A stretch of DNA of 64,000 nt from Simplicispira psychrophila DSM 11588 (GCF_000688255.1 NZ_JHYS01000017.1:1-64000); one strand, 5' to 3'. Shown: positions 49,388 to 59,091, numbered from the stretch's first letter. Notes: a model not told the origin generated them from the sequence alone. Numbers and translations: made by a program.

Positions 49388-51325
49388 GTGAACGACAAGA
49401 AAGAGAATCTCTCCGAATCCACCGGCATGGGTCGCCGCAGTTTCATCAATACTGCTGCACTGGTGGGTCTGACCGCCGGTGTCGCCGCCTGCAATGACAA
49501 GCCCGCAGCTTCGGCCGCGCCTAGCGCCCCTGCAGCTGCACCTGCGCCTGTGGCACATGCCGCCTCTGAGACGAGTAAGTACGAAGTGGCTCCAGGCCAA
49601 CTCGATGATTACTACTCCTTCTCCTCCGGTGGTCACTCGGGAGAGTGTCGTATTTATGGCCTGCCGTCTGGCCGTCTGTTCAAGCGTATTCCAGTCTTCA
49701 ACATGGATTGTCTGGTGGGCTGGGGCGTCACCAACGAATCGAAAAAAATCCTGGGCACCAAGGCTGATGGCAGCCTCAAGTACCACACGGGCGACACGCA
49801 CCACATCCATCCCTCGTATAAAGATGGCACCTACGACGGTCGTTACATGTTCGTCAACGACAAGATCCACGGCCGCTTGGCGCGCATCCGCATGGATACG
49901 ATGGAAACCGACAAGATCACCGAACTGCCATTGGTGCAGGGTTTCCACGGCACCTTTCCTGACAAGCGCGACCCGGTAGATCAAGCCATCAACTACACGA
50001 CGCGCGTGTTCTGTGGCGCAGAGTTCGCCATCCCACTGGACAACAATGGCAAGAACATGGATGCCACGGCGGACTACCGTTCCATCTTCACTTGCGTGGA
50101 TGCAGAAAGCATGGACGTGCGCTGGCAAGTTCTGGTTGACGGCAACTGCGATCTGGTGGCCACCTCGTATGACGGCAAACTTGCCTGCACGAATCAGTAC
50201 AACACCGAAAACGGCGTGCACTACGAAGACATGATGGCGTCCGAAATGGATTCGTGCCTCTTCTTCAACGTTGCCCGCATCGAAGAAGCTGTCAAGGCTG
50301 GAAAATTCAAAACTTACGGCGGCTCCAAGGTGCCCGTGGTCGATGGCACCAAGGCTGGCAATCCCGATGCCAAGACCTCGTTGGTCTGCTACGTGCCCGT
50401 ATCCAAGAACCCGCACGGCGTGAACGCCAGCCCTGATGGCAAGTACTACGCTTGCTCTGGCAAGCTCTCGCCCACCGCCACACTCATCGAGCACGCCTTG
50501 GTGCTCAAGTGGTTCGACGGTGAGTTGAAGGATGCCCGTGAAACCGTGGTAGCCGAGCCCGAAATCGGCTTGGGCCCACTGCACACCGGCTTTGACGGCC
50601 GTGGCAATGCCTACACCACGCTGTTTCTGGACAGCCAGATCGTCAAGTGGAACGTGGAAGCCGCTATCAAGTCCTACAAGGGCGACAAGACGGCCAAACC
50701 GGTGTTGGATCGCATTGACGTGCAGTACCAGCCGGGCCACGGCTTCACCTCGATGGGTGAAACCAAGGACGCCGATGGCAAGTACTTCCTGTCGGACAAC
50801 AAGTTCTCCAAGGATCGCTTCCTGCCCGTCGGTCCGCTGCACCCCGAGACGGCGCAGCTGATCGACATCAGCGGCGACAAGATGGTGCTGGTCGCCGACC
50901 ACGCCGTGTATTCTGAGCCGCACGACTCCATCATCATCCCGCGCAACCTGATCCGCACACGCCAAGTGTACGACATCAACGAGTTCCCGAACGCCGTTAA
51001 AGACGCCAAGGAATGCCGTGTGGAGCGCAAGGGCAAGAAGGTCACTGTATATCTGACGTCCCAAGCGCCTACTTTCGGCCTGCGCGAGTGGACTGTGAAG
51101 CGCGGCGACGAGGTCACCATCATCCTCACCAACCTGGACAAGGTGGAAGATTTGACCCACGGTTTGGCGATTCCAAAATACGACATCAACTTCATCGTCA
51201 ATCCACAGGAAACCAAGTCGGTAACCTTCATTGCCGACAAACCTGGTGTGTACTGGGCCTATTGCACCAATTTCTGCCACGCACTGCACCTTGAAATGCG
51301 TTCGCGTATGCTGGTTGAGGCCTAA
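49388..51325 (+). CDS. nosZ: NosZ, nitrous-oxide reductase (clade I, Tat-exported)
   Basis: The protein has 645 residues and reduces N2O to N2 in the periplasm. A twin-arginine signal (GRRSFINTAALVGLTAG) marks clade I. The beta-propeller that holds the CuZ cluster includes GDTHHIHPS, GFHGTFPDK and KNPHGVNASPDG; the C-terminal cupredoxin has the CuA motif CTNFCHALHLEM. The start is GTG 49388 with AAGAGG upstream. A strong terminator follows, before nosR. Confidence 0.98.
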   Translation: MNDKKENLSESTGMGRRSFINTAALVGLTAGVAACNDKPAASAAPSAPAAAPAPVAHAASETSKYEVAPGQLDDYYSFSSGGHSGECRIYGLPSGRLFKRIPVFNMDCLVGWGVTNESKKILGTKADGSLKYHTGDTHHIHPSYKDGTYDGRYMFVNDKIHGRLARIRMDTMETDKITELPLVQGFHGTFPDKRDPVDQAINYTTRVFCGAEFAIPLDNNGKNMDATADYRSIFTCVDAESMDVRWQVLVDGNCDLVATSYDGKLACTNQYNTENGVHYEDMMASEMDSCLFFNVARIEEAVKAGKFKTYGGSKVPVVDGTKAGNPDAKTSLVCYVPVSKNPHGVNASPDGKYYACSGKLSPTATLIEHALVLKWFDGELKDARETVVAEPEIGLGPLHTGFDGRGNAYTTLFLDSQIVKWNVEAAIKSYKGDKTAKPVLDRIDVQYQPGHGFTSMGETKDADGKYFLSDNKFSKDRFLPVGPLHPETAQLIDISGDKMVLVADHAVYSEPHDSIIIPRNLIRTRQVYDINEFPNAVKDAKECRVERKGKKVTVYLTSQAPTFGLREWTVKRGDEVTIILTNLDKVEDLTHGLAIPKYDINFIVNPQETKSVTFIADKPGVYWAYCTNFCHALHLEMRSRMLVEA

Positions 51326-51337
51326 GAAGGCTTGATC

Positions 51338-51376
51338 GGGGTAGTGCGGTCACCAGGCTGCACTACCCCTTTTTTT
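51338..51376 (+). terminator. Rho-independent terminator between nosZ and nosR
   Basis: A perfect 10-bp stem (GGGGTAGTGC / GCACTACCCC) with a 12-base loop is followed by seven T. It lies 12 bases after nosZ and 16 before the nosR ATG. Confidence 0.93.
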
Positions 51377-51392
51377 CTTGTTTGGATATCCG

Positions 51393-54029
51393 ATGCTTTT
51401 GCCGAAATTCCGCTTTCTGTCTCTTCTGTGGGTTGCGCTGATTCTTGCGCTGACGGCTGTCCCTCCAGGCGTACAGGCAGCGGGGACAGGCACTTACGAA
51501 GCCGAACTTCCAGCCGATCTGGCGACCGCCAAAGACATGTGCGCGCTGTTGCCGTGCAAGGACGTGTTTCCGGGCGCCACCCATTTTTCTGAACGCAAGG
51601 GCCAGCCGCCCTACGTTGAAGCCTATGACACGGCAGGCGAAGGCCGCCAGTTGCTGGGCTATGTGATGCTCTCGACCGATATCACCGACACACCTGCCTA
51701 CTCGGGCCGGCCTGTGGTCACGCTGATCGGCATGGACAAGACCGGCCATTTCGTCGGCGTCAAGGTCCTCAAACACTCCGAGCCCATCCTGCTGCTGGGC
51801 ATCCCGGAATCTGCGCTGCTGAAATTCAACGACCAGTATCTCGGCAAATCAGTCGCTGACAAGATTGAAATTGGCCAGTCCCGCCCCGCTGAGGACGTGG
51901 TCGGTCTAGACGCCATCTCCGGCGCCACGGTCACGGTGATTGCGCAAAACCAGGTCATGATGGCCTCGGGCTCTGCCGTGGCGCGGCAGGTCGGCATCCT
52001 GGCGCCGACGGTGCGCGAACCAGCTCGCTACAAGGTCACGGGCGAACCCCTCACCTGGAACGAACTGGTGAAGCGCGGCGCTGTGCAGCACCTGCGTGTC
52101 ATGCCCGAACAATTGGGCCAGGATCGCAGTCCCGACCCCTTCATCGAACTGTGGTTCGGTGACTTGAGCCACCCCGACATCGGCAAGAGCATTCTGGGTG
52201 CCACCAGCTGGGACAGCCTCAAGCAGCAGCTCAAAGAGAACGAACACGCCATCTTCATCATCCGAACCGCCGGGCGCGAGTCGTTCAAGGGTTCGGGCTT
52301 CGTGCGTGGTGGCTTGTACGACCGTGTGCAGGTCAGGCAGGGCGCCGATTCCTTTACCTTCCGTGACCTGGATTACTTGAACCTCTACGGCGTGCAAGCC
52401 GCAGGCGCGCCCCGCTACAACGAATCGGCCATCTTCATCATTCGCTCCAAGGCGTTCTCCGATGCCTATCCCTGGAAGTTGAGCCTGCTGGGCAACCGCG
52501 TTGATCGCGCCACCGGCGCCCGCAGCTTCACCAGCTTCGATACCCCTTATTGGTTGCCAGGCTCCATGCTCGAAGGTGGCCGCCCCAAGGTGGTTGAGCC
52601 TGACGCGCCCTGGGTGCGCATCTGGAAGTCGCGCGCGGTCGAGATCGTGCTATTTGTCATCCTGCTGGTGGCGGTCGGGGTGGTCTACGCTTACCGCGAA
52701 AAACTCACACGCCTGTCCACACACAAGAACAAGTGGCCGGTCAACGCTTTCAAATATACCGCCTGGGCTCTCAGTATCGTGTTCGTCGGCTTTGGTGCCA
52801 TGGCACAGCCGTCCATCACCCAGGTGCTGACGTGGTTCCACTCGCTGTTGTTCCAATGGACCTGGTCGCTGTTCCTGACGGATCCGTTCATTTTCCTGTT
52901 CTGGATCTTCATCATCATCACGGTGTTTCTGTTCGGGCGCGGGCTGTTTTGCGGCTGGATGTGTCCGTTCGGTTCGCTCTCCGAAGCCATTTACAAGGTC
53001 GCGCGCAAAGTCGGTTTCAAGCGTTTCCAGACCCAGGTACCGCAGCGCTGGCATGACCGACTCAAGTGGCTCAAGTACATCATTTTCTTTGGTCTCATCA
53101 CGGTGTCCATGTTCTCCATGGGCCTGGCCGAGAAGCTCTCCGAGGTCGAGCCGTTCAAGACCACCTTCCTGGTTGGCGTCTTTAACCGCCCCTGGCCGTA
53201 TGGTTTGTTTGTGGCCGCCATCCTGGGCCTGTCGATCTTCATCGAGCGGCCGTACTGCAAATACATCTGCCCGCTGGGCGCGTCGCTGGCCATGCCCAGT
53301 ACCTTCCGCTGGTTTGGCTTGAAGCGCAAGCAAGATTGCAACAGTTGCAAGGCCTGCGCTGTGGGCTGCGGCGCACAAGCCATTGATGCCGATGGCCGCA
53401 TCGACCACCGGGAATGCCTGCACTGTCTGGATTGCATGATCCTGTACACCGACACCAAGGGCTGCCCGCCGCTGGCCAAGGAGCGCAAACGGCGTGAAAA
53501 AGACGGTCTCGAGATGACGCCGATTGGTGACAACGGCTATTTCATCCCGATTTACCCGGCGACCAGCTTCACGGAGCAGATCAGCGCCAAGGCGGCCCAA
53601 GGTCCTGATCCACGGATGCCGACCCCACCGATGCTGCCCGCGCACAAGAACGGCGCACGCGGTGTGCAGTGGCTGTGGCTGGAAGTACGTGACCACCTGT
53701 GGCCCTGGAGCAGCGAAGGCTGGCATTCCCAGCGTGCGCTGCAGATTGCGGGTCTCTCGCTCGCCGTGGCGGCCACAGTGGCCTGGGTCATGACGGCCAT
53801 GGGCACGTTGTCTTCGGGCGCCATCATTGGCTGGTGGTTTGGCTGGAGCGTGTACGAAGTGCTGATCCGCCTTTCGGGCAAGCGCTACGTCAAGGACGGC
53901 CTGTGGTGGCGCGATCACTACCGCGTCGCTGGGGTAGTGGACATGGTGAGCTATGTCGGCTTCAAGAATCTGATGATTGGAGCGATCCTTTTCCTGATTT
54001 TCAAATCGATGGGATGGCTGGCGTTATGA
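51393..54029 (+). CDS. nosR: NosR, flavin/Fe-S membrane protein for N2O reduction
   Basis: The protein has 878 residues. A signal peptide is followed by a periplasmic FMN-binding domain with the flavinylation motif DAISGAT (about 173-179, Thr179), then membrane helices with CGWMCPFG and CKYICPLG motifs, and two ferredoxin-like Cys clusters (CNSCKACAVGC, CLHCLDC). It passes electrons for NosZ and supports nosZ expression. The last 120 residues add further membrane helices; as I recall, Pseudomonas NosR is about 724 residues. ATG 51393 follows the terminator directly. It overlaps nosD by four bases. Confidence 0.95.
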   Translation: MLLPKFRFLSLLWVALILALTAVPPGVQAAGTGTYEAELPADLATAKDMCALLPCKDVFPGATHFSERKGQPPYVEAYDTAGEGRQLLGYVMLSTDITDTPAYSGRPVVTLIGMDKTGHFVGVKVLKHSEPILLLGIPESALLKFNDQYLGKSVADKIEIGQSRPAEDVVGLDAISGATVTVIAQNQVMMASGSAVARQVGILAPTVREPARYKVTGEPLTWNELVKRGAVQHLRVMPEQLGQDRSPDPFIELWFGDLSHPDIGKSILGATSWDSLKQQLKENEHAIFIIRTAGRESFKGSGFVRGGLYDRVQVRQGADSFTFRDLDYLNLYGVQAAGAPRYNESAIFIIRSKAFSDAYPWKLSLLGNRVDRATGARSFTSFDTPYWLPGSMLEGGRPKVVEPDAPWVRIWKSRAVEIVLFVILLVAVGVVYAYREKLTRLSTHKNKWPVNAFKYTAWALSIVFVGFGAMAQPSITQVLTWFHSLLFQWTWSLFLTDPFIFLFWIFIIITVFLFGRGLFCGWMCPFGSLSEAIYKVARKVGFKRFQTQVPQRWHDRLKWLKYIIFFGLITVSMFSMGLAEKLSEVEPFKTTFLVGVFNRPWPYGLFVAAILGLSIFIERPYCKYICPLGASLAMPSTFRWFGLKRKQDCNSCKACAVGCGAQAIDADGRIDHRECLHCLDCMILYTDTKGCPPLAKERKRREKDGLEMTPIGDNGYFIPIYPATSFTEQISAKAAQGPDPRMPTPPMLPAHKNGARGVQWLWLEVRDHLWPWSSEGWHSQRALQIAGLSLAVAATVAWVMTAMGTLSSGAIIGWWFGWSVYEVLIRLSGKRYVKDGLWWRDHYRVAGVVDMVSYVGFKNLMIGAILFLIFKSMGWLAL

Positions 54030-55300
54030 AGGTTGTTTTTCGCTCAGCATGTCTTGTACTGCTGAGTTGGGCCGCGCCGCAATGGGCGTGCGCGGCCACC
54101 GTGGTGGTGCAACCAGGGCAGGATCTGCAAGCCGCCATTGCGGCGGCGGCGCCGGGTGATGTGGTCGAAGTGCAACGCGGCATGTACCATGCCAATCTGC
54201 TGATCGACAAAGCGCTGACGCTGCGCGGCATCGATCGCCCCACCATCAGCGGCGGGCAAAGTGGCGACACCATCCGTGTCACGGCCCCCGATGTGGTGAT
54301 CGAAGGTCTGATCGTGCGCGACTCAGGCAGCAACCTGAAAGACCAGAATGCCGGTATCTACCTCTACCCTGGCGCGCACCGCGCTGTGGTGCGTTACTGC
54401 GACCTGACCTACAACCTGTTTGGTCTGTGGATTGAGAAAGTCAACGATGTGCGCATCGAGGGCAATCTGATCACCGGCAAGCGCGAATTCGATTCGGCCC
54501 AGCGCGGCAATGGCATCCAGCTCTACAACACCAAGGGCGCGCAGATCCTGAACAACAACATCAGCTTCGTGCGCGACGCGCTGTATGTCGATGTGTCGCA
54601 CCATGCCACTTTTCGTGGCAACAAGCTGCACCACAGCCGCTACGGTACGCACTACATGACGTCGTACTACAACGTCTGGGAAGACAACGAAACCTATTAC
54701 AACCGCGGTGGCTTGGCGCTGATGGAAGTGCGCGAGCAGACCGTGCGCAACAACCGCGCCTGGGGCAATTCCGACCACGGCATCATGCTGCGTTCGGTGC
54801 AGGACTCGGTGGTCGAAGGCAACGTGGTGGCCGGCAACAAGCGGGGCTTCTTTATCTACGACGTCGAATACGTTTCGTTGAAAAACAATCTGGTGGTTGA
54901 CAATGTGGTTGGCGTCCACCTGTCGGCCGGCTCCACACACAACGTGGTCGAGGGCAATGATTTCATTGGTAATCGAGAGCAAGTGCGCTACGTGGGCGCG
55001 CGCGATGAGACTTGGGGGGCCGAGAGCGGGAACCACTGGAGCAACTATCTGGGTTGGGACCGCGATGGCAATGGCATTGGCGACGTGCGCTACGAAGCCA
55101 ATGATATGGTGGACCGCCTCAACTGGCGCTATCCCAGCATGAAACTCCTGTTGGCCAGCCCCGCAGTGCAGGCGCTGCGCCTGGTGGGCCAGCAATTTCC
55201 TATTTTGCGTGTGCCTTCGGTCATTGACCCCAAGCCGCACATGCAGCCGACACACAAAAATTGGAGCGAATGGCGTGGTAAGCACTTCCCCGGTCAATAA
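54026..55300 (+). CDS. nosD: NosD, periplasmic copper-site assembly protein
   Basis: The protein has 424 residues. A signal peptide ends at WACA, followed by parallel beta-helix repeats (for example VVIEGLIVRDSG, VRIEGNLITG, TVRNNRAWGN) and a DRDGNGIGD segment typical of NosD. It works with the NosFY ABC transporter in building the CuZ centre. It begins inside the nosR stop and its end overlaps the preferred nosF start. Confidence 0.97.
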   Translation: MKVVFRSACLVLLSWAAPQWACAATVVVQPGQDLQAAIAAAAPGDVVEVQRGMYHANLLIDKALTLRGIDRPTISGGQSGDTIRVTAPDVVIEGLIVRDSGSNLKDQNAGIYLYPGAHRAVVRYCDLTYNLFGLWIEKVNDVRIEGNLITGKREFDSAQRGNGIQLYNTKGAQILNNNISFVRDALYVDVSHHATFRGNKLHHSRYGTHYMTSYYNVWEDNETYYNRGGLALMEVREQTVRNNRAWGNSDHGIMLRSVQDSVVEGNVVAGNKRGFFIYDVEYVSLKNNLVVDNVVGVHLSAGSTHNVVEGNDFIGNREQVRYVGARDETWGAESGNHWSNYLGWDRDGNGIGDVRYEANDMVDRLNWRYPSMKLLLASPAVQALRLVGQQFPILRVPSVIDPKPHMQPTHKNWSEWRGKHFPGQ

Positions 55301-56207
55301 CGACATGGCGGTCTCGCTGCGTGGCGTGACCAAGCATTACGGTGCGCTGCACGCGGTGGCCGGCGTTGATCTGGACATTGCACGAGGCGAAATTTTTGGC
55401 CTCATCGGCCACAACGGCGCCGGAAAAAGCACCTTGTTCAAGATGATGCTGGGCTTGGTGCCCGCGACGGCCGGCGACATTCTGGTCGGCGGTGCCTCGG
55501 TGCGCGGGCGCGGGTTTCGTGCCGCGCGCCGCCATCTCGGTTATCTGCCTGAGAACGTCGTGCTCTACGACAATCTCAGCGGCCTGGAGACACTGCATTT
55601 TTTTGCCCGCCTCAAAGGTGCACCCCTGGATCAGTGCCAAGGCGTGCTCGATCGGGTCGGGCTGGCGCACGCCGGCAAACGGCCGGTGCGTGAATACTCC
55701 AAAGGTATGCGCCAGCGGCTGGGTTTTGCCCAGGCCTTGCTGGGTTCGCCCCAGGTGCTGTTCCTCGACGAGCCCACCAGTGGCCTCGACCCCCAGGCGA
55801 TTCGCGATTTTTATGCCATGTTGCGCGACTTGCAAGGCGAGGGCGTGACCATCATCATCACCTCGCACATCCTGGCCGAACTGCAAGAGCGCGTCGGCCG
55901 TCTGGCCATTCTGGCAGCGGGCAAAGTGCAAGCCCTGGGCAGCGTGCAGGAGCTGCGCGAGCAAACACATATGCCGCTGGTATTCGATCTGCGTGTGGAC
56001 GATGCCGACGTGCCCGCCGTGGCGCAGGCGCTGGTACAGGCCATTGGCACCATCCCCGAGCCCCTGCCCCTGGGTTTGCGCCTGGCCTGTCCGCGTGAAC
56101 AGAAAATGGCGGTGCTGGCGGCGCTGGCGCCGTTGGGTGCGCGCATCCTCGACATCAATATGCAGGAGCCGTCACTTGAGGATGTGTTCTTCGGGTTTTC
56201 GGATTAA
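55275..56207 (+). CDS. nosF: NosF, ABC ATPase of the NosDFY system
   Basis: The protein has 310 residues. Walker A GHNGAGKST, signature YSKGMRQRLGFAQ and Walker B LFLDEPTSGLDP are all seen, with the switch His in ITSHI. The GTG at 55275 has GGAG eight bases upstream and overlaps nosD; ATG 55305 (MAVSLRGV) is the alternative and has no clear ribosome site. It powers the NosY permease. Confidence 0.95.
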   Translation: MVSTSPVNNDMAVSLRGVTKHYGALHAVAGVDLDIARGEIFGLIGHNGAGKSTLFKMMLGLVPATAGDILVGGASVRGRGFRAARRHLGYLPENVVLYDNLSGLETLHFFARLKGAPLDQCQGVLDRVGLAHAGKRPVREYSKGMRQRLGFAQALLGSPQVLFLDEPTSGLDPQAIRDFYAMLRDLQGEGVTIIITSHILAELQERVGRLAILAAGKVQALGSVQELREQTHMPLVFDLRVDDADVPAVAQALVQAIGTIPEPLPLGLRLACPREQKMAVLAALAPLGARILDINMQEPSLEDVFFGFSD

Positions 56208-56218
56208 AAGACCACACC

Positions 56219-57031
56219 ATGGAATTCACGCAAATTTTCACCATTGCCGCCAAGGAGTTTCGCGACCGGATGCGCAACCGCTGGGTGCTGGCCGTGACGC
56301 TGGTGTTCACTGTGTTCTCGCTTGTCATCGCCTACTTTGGCGGCGCGCAACAAGGTGCTGTAGGTTTTCGCTCGATCGAGTTCACCATCGCCAGCCTGGT
56401 CAGTCTGGTGATCTACCTGATTCCGCTGATCGCTCTGCTGCTTGGCTTTGACGCCATCGTCGGCGAGCGCGAGCGTGGCTCGCTGGATCTGTTGCTGTCG
56501 CTACCGATCACGCGGCTCGAATTGCTGCTGGGCAAATATCTCGGCTTGGCCGCCGCGCTGACGCTGTCCACGCTGGTCGGCTTTAGCCTGGTGGCGGTGC
56601 TGTTGTACCAGCAGATCAGCTGGGCCGGGCTGTACCACTACATCGGTTTCATGGTCAGCTCGGTGCTGTTGGGACTGGCGTTTTTGAGTATGGCCGTGCT
56701 GATGTCGGTCATCGCCCGCGACCGCACACGCGCCTCGGGTCTGGCCATTGCCATGTGGTTTTTCTTTGTGCTGGTGTTTGACCTGTTGCTGCTGGGCATA
56801 TTGGTCGGTACCGGCGGCAGCTTTGGCGGCGATGCCTTTGCCTGGCTGCTGCTGCTGAACCCGGCGGATGTGTTTCGCATCCTGAACGTGTTTTCGCTCG
56901 AAGATGTGCGCATTTTGTATGGTTTGACCAGCATCCTGCCAGCTTCGCTGGGCAGTCCCCTGGTGATGGGCGGCGTGATGGCTGCCTGGATTGTGCTGCC
57001 GTTGGCGCTGGCACGTTGGAGATTCAAATGA
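56219..57031 (+). CDS. nosY: NosY, ABC permease of the NosDFY system
   Basis: The protein has 270 residues with six membrane helices. The N-terminal IAAKEFRDRMRNRWVL and the GERERGSLDLLLSLP segment are typical of the NosY/ABC-2 family. It is thought to move a sulfur or related species for CuZ assembly. It overlaps nosL by ATGA. Confidence 0.95.
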   Translation: MEFTQIFTIAAKEFRDRMRNRWVLAVTLVFTVFSLVIAYFGGAQQGAVGFRSIEFTIASLVSLVIYLIPLIALLLGFDAIVGERERGSLDLLLSLPITRLELLLGKYLGLAAALTLSTLVGFSLVAVLLYQQISWAGLYHYIGFMVSSVLLGLAFLSMAVLMSVIARDRTRASGLAIAMWFFFVLVFDLLLLGILVGTGGSFGGDAFAWLLLLNPADVFRILNVFSLEDVRILYGLTSILPASLGSPLVMGGVMAAWIVLPLALARWRFK

Positions 57032-57639
57032 CAAACAAACCTTGCTCCTGTCAGCGTCGCCCTGGCGCTGAGGATATGGCTGAAAACGCTGTTTGCAGCC
57101 CGCGCCGCGATCTGCTGCGCCTGACCGCCTTGATGGCCCTGGGCGGCATCAGTGCGCTCGGTGGCGTGGTGGGTTGCGGCGAACAGGGCAGCACCGCGCA
57201 AACGCTGGCGCCGGTCGAAATCGACCGCTCCACCAGTTGTGAACTCGATGGCATGTTGCTTTCCGACTACCCCGGCCCGAAGGCGCAGGTGTATTACGCT
57301 GGCCAGACGCAACCGGTTTTTTTCTGCGACACCGTCGAACTGTTCAGCACCCTGCTGGTGGGCGAGCAAGTGCGCGCCGTCAAAGCCGTCTATGTGCAAG
57401 ACATGGGCCAAGCCAACTGGGAGCAGCCCGTGGGCCACTGGATCGATGCCAAGACCGGCATCTATGTGCTGGGCAGCAAGCGCCACGGCTCCATGGGTAC
57501 GACCATTGGTAGCTTTGCGCAAGAAGCTGATGCACGCAAATTTGCTGCTGAATATGGTGGCAAGGTGCTGCGCTTTGGCGAGATCACCGCTGCCATGGTC
57601 GATCTGAGTGGCGGCGCCCTGCACGATACCCGGATGTAA
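57028..57639 (+). CDS. nosL: NosL copper chaperone lipoprotein, first copy
   Basis: The protein has 203 residues. A twin-Arg-like lipoprotein signal (RRDLLRLTALMALGG then VVGC) is preceded by an unusual Cys-containing N-terminus (PCSCQRR), so an inner start at 57076 (MAENAVCSPRR) is possible. The copper site CELDGM, followed by YPGPKAQVYY and FFCDTVELF, is the NosL pattern. It delivers Cu(I) to NosZ. Confidence 0.92.
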   Translation: MTNKPCSCQRRPGAEDMAENAVCSPRRDLLRLTALMALGGISALGGVVGCGEQGSTAQTLAPVEIDRSTSCELDGMLLSDYPGPKAQVYYAGQTQPVFFCDTVELFSTLLVGEQVRAVKAVYVQDMGQANWEQPVGHWIDAKTGIYVLGSKRHGSMGTTIGSFAQEADARKFAAEYGGKVLRFGEITAAMVDLSGGALHDTRM

Positions 57640-57646
57640 ACGGGCC

Positions 57647-58264
57647 ATGCGCTTGCCTTGGCATTTTCGGCCCACGCCCTGGGCCTTAGCCGCTGCTGTG
57701 CTACTGCTGGCAGCCTTCGGCTGGTGGGGCGCAGCCGCGTTGCGCATGGCCGCGGCGCCTGGGGCCACAGCCGAGATCGACACCGATTTTTGTGTGGTCG
57801 CACCGCCCACGCCGTATGACCCGGCTTTGGGGCTGCCGCTGAGTGCCGCCCGTGCCGTGCCCGCCGGCGCGCGCTGTCCGGTGTGCGGCATGTTCCCGGG
57901 CCGCTCGCCTGACTGGGCCGGTCAGGTGATTTTTGCCAACGGCGACGCGCAGTTTTTTGACTCTCCCTTGAGCCTGCTGGTCTATCTGAACGACGTGCCG
58001 CGCTACAGCGCCGGGCGCACGGCCAGCGACATCGTGGCACGCTATGTCACCGACGTCACCAGCAAAGACTGGATTGATGCCGGTGCCGCGTTCTATGTGC
58101 ATGGCTCCAACGCCCTGGGGCCGATGCGCACGGGCAATCTGCCGGCCTTTGCTACACGCCGTGCCGCCGAACAGTTCGCCCAGCAGCGTGGTGGCGAAGT
58201 GCGTGTGCTGGGCGCCATTGATGCGCAGATGTTGCAGCAGATGAGTACACGCCATCAGCACTGA
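57647..58264 (+). CDS. NosL-family copper protein, second and different copy
   Basis: The protein has 205 residues. An N-terminal membrane anchor (ALAAAVLLLAAFGWWG) replaces a lipobox. CPVCGMFPGR is the CxxCGM form of the NosL site, followed by GQVIFANGDAQFFDSP. The two NosL copies therefore belong to different subgroups and anchor differently. It begins 7 bases after the first nosL. Confidence 0.88.
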   Translation: MRLPWHFRPTPWALAAAVLLLAAFGWWGAAALRMAAAPGATAEIDTDFCVVAPPTPYDPALGLPLSAARAVPAGARCPVCGMFPGRSPDWAGQVIFANGDAQFFDSPLSLLVYLNDVPRYSAGRTASDIVARYVTDVTSKDWIDAGAAFYVHGSNALGPMRTGNLPAFATRRAAEQFAQQRGGEVRVLGAIDAQMLQQMSTRHQH

Positions 58265-58285
58265 GCGCACTGGACAGTGCACTTC

Positions 58286-58345
58286 GAAAAATACTTATTT
58301 GATAGCTGTAGCCGCTTGTTCTGCGGTCATTTCAGGCTGATTTAT
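58286..58345 (-). repeat. Dispersed intergenic repeat, copy 10
   Basis: AAAATACTTATTTGATAGCTGTAGCCGCTTGTTCTGCGG. A partial further copy (GCGCTGATAGCTATTTAATAA) follows at 58368-58391. Confidence 0.65.
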
Positions 58346-58397
58346 ATCTGTATGTCAATTTTGGCCTGCGCTGATAGCTATTTAATAAATAGCATAT

Positions 58398-58925
58398 TCA
58401 CAGCGGATGCTCGGTATAAAACCGTCCACCGTGGTACAGCAAGGGCGAGGCGCCGGCGTTGTGCGTGCAGCGCTCGACCTCGCCGACAAAGATCACATGG
58501 TCGCCTTCCTCATAGCGACTGCGGTTGAAGCATTCAAACGTGGCGATGGCGCCCTGCAACAGCGGCGCGCCGCTCACACCGGCGGTGTGTTCGACATCAG
58601 TCCAGCGATCGATGCCGCGCGTGGCAAAACGCTCGGCCAGCGGTTTCTGACACGCGCCCAGCACATTGATGGCGTAGTGCGAGCCAGCGGAAAATACCGC
58701 CAGCGAAGCCGCGTTGCGTGCCAAGCTCCACAGCACCAGCGGCGGCGTCAGCGACACCGAGTTGAACGAGCTGGCCGTCAGTCCGATCAGCTCGCCCTGG
58801 GCGCTGCGCGCCGTCACGATGGTGACGCCGGTGGCGAACATGGCCAGTGCTGAACGAAAGTCGGCAGAAGAAAAAGAGGGTGGTCGGGGTTGAAGCAAAG
58901 GAAGACAGGACAAAGGCGAAAGCAA
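58398..58925 (-). CDS. Flavin reductase-domain protein (HpaC/RutF-like)
   Basis: The protein has 175 residues. RSALAMFATGVTIVT, GLTASSFNSVSLTPPLVLWSL and the closing LLYHGGRFYT mark the flavin reductase-like FMN-binding split barrel. It would reduce FMN/FAD with NAD(P)H for a partner oxygenase; none is nearby. No ATG exists before the domain, so a TTG at 58925 or at the later codons is used. It is divergent from the TetR gene. Confidence 0.85.
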   Translation of the reverse strand: MLSPLSCLPLLQPRPPSFSSADFRSALAMFATGVTIVTARSAQGELIGLTASSFNSVSLTPPLVLWSLARNAASLAVFSAGSHYAINVLGACQKPLAERFATRGIDRWTDVEHTAGVSGAPLLQGAIATFECFNRSRYEEGDHVIFVGEVERCTHNAGASPLLYHGGRFYTEHPL

Positions 58926-59091
58926 TCGGGGCGTAACCGCCGATTATGGTTCGCCTGTCCAAATCGTGCAGTCCGCAGCTGGGCACGCCCTTGGCCGCCA
59001 ACCTGCACGCCCCCTGCGCAGGCAGCGCGACTGCCAAGTCGCCAATAGACTGAGCGATTCAAGTCTTTTGCCGGGTGGCTAAGATCGGGCC

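Noticed and set aside
49253-51289. Minus-strand open frame of 678 codons opposite nosZ
   Set aside because: It is the antisense of a confidently identified NosZ and shows no signature of its own.
59049-59062. Possible FNR box before the TetR gene (CTGAGCGATTCAA)
   Set aside because: The half-sites are one base too close together for an FNR/CRP-type dimer site.
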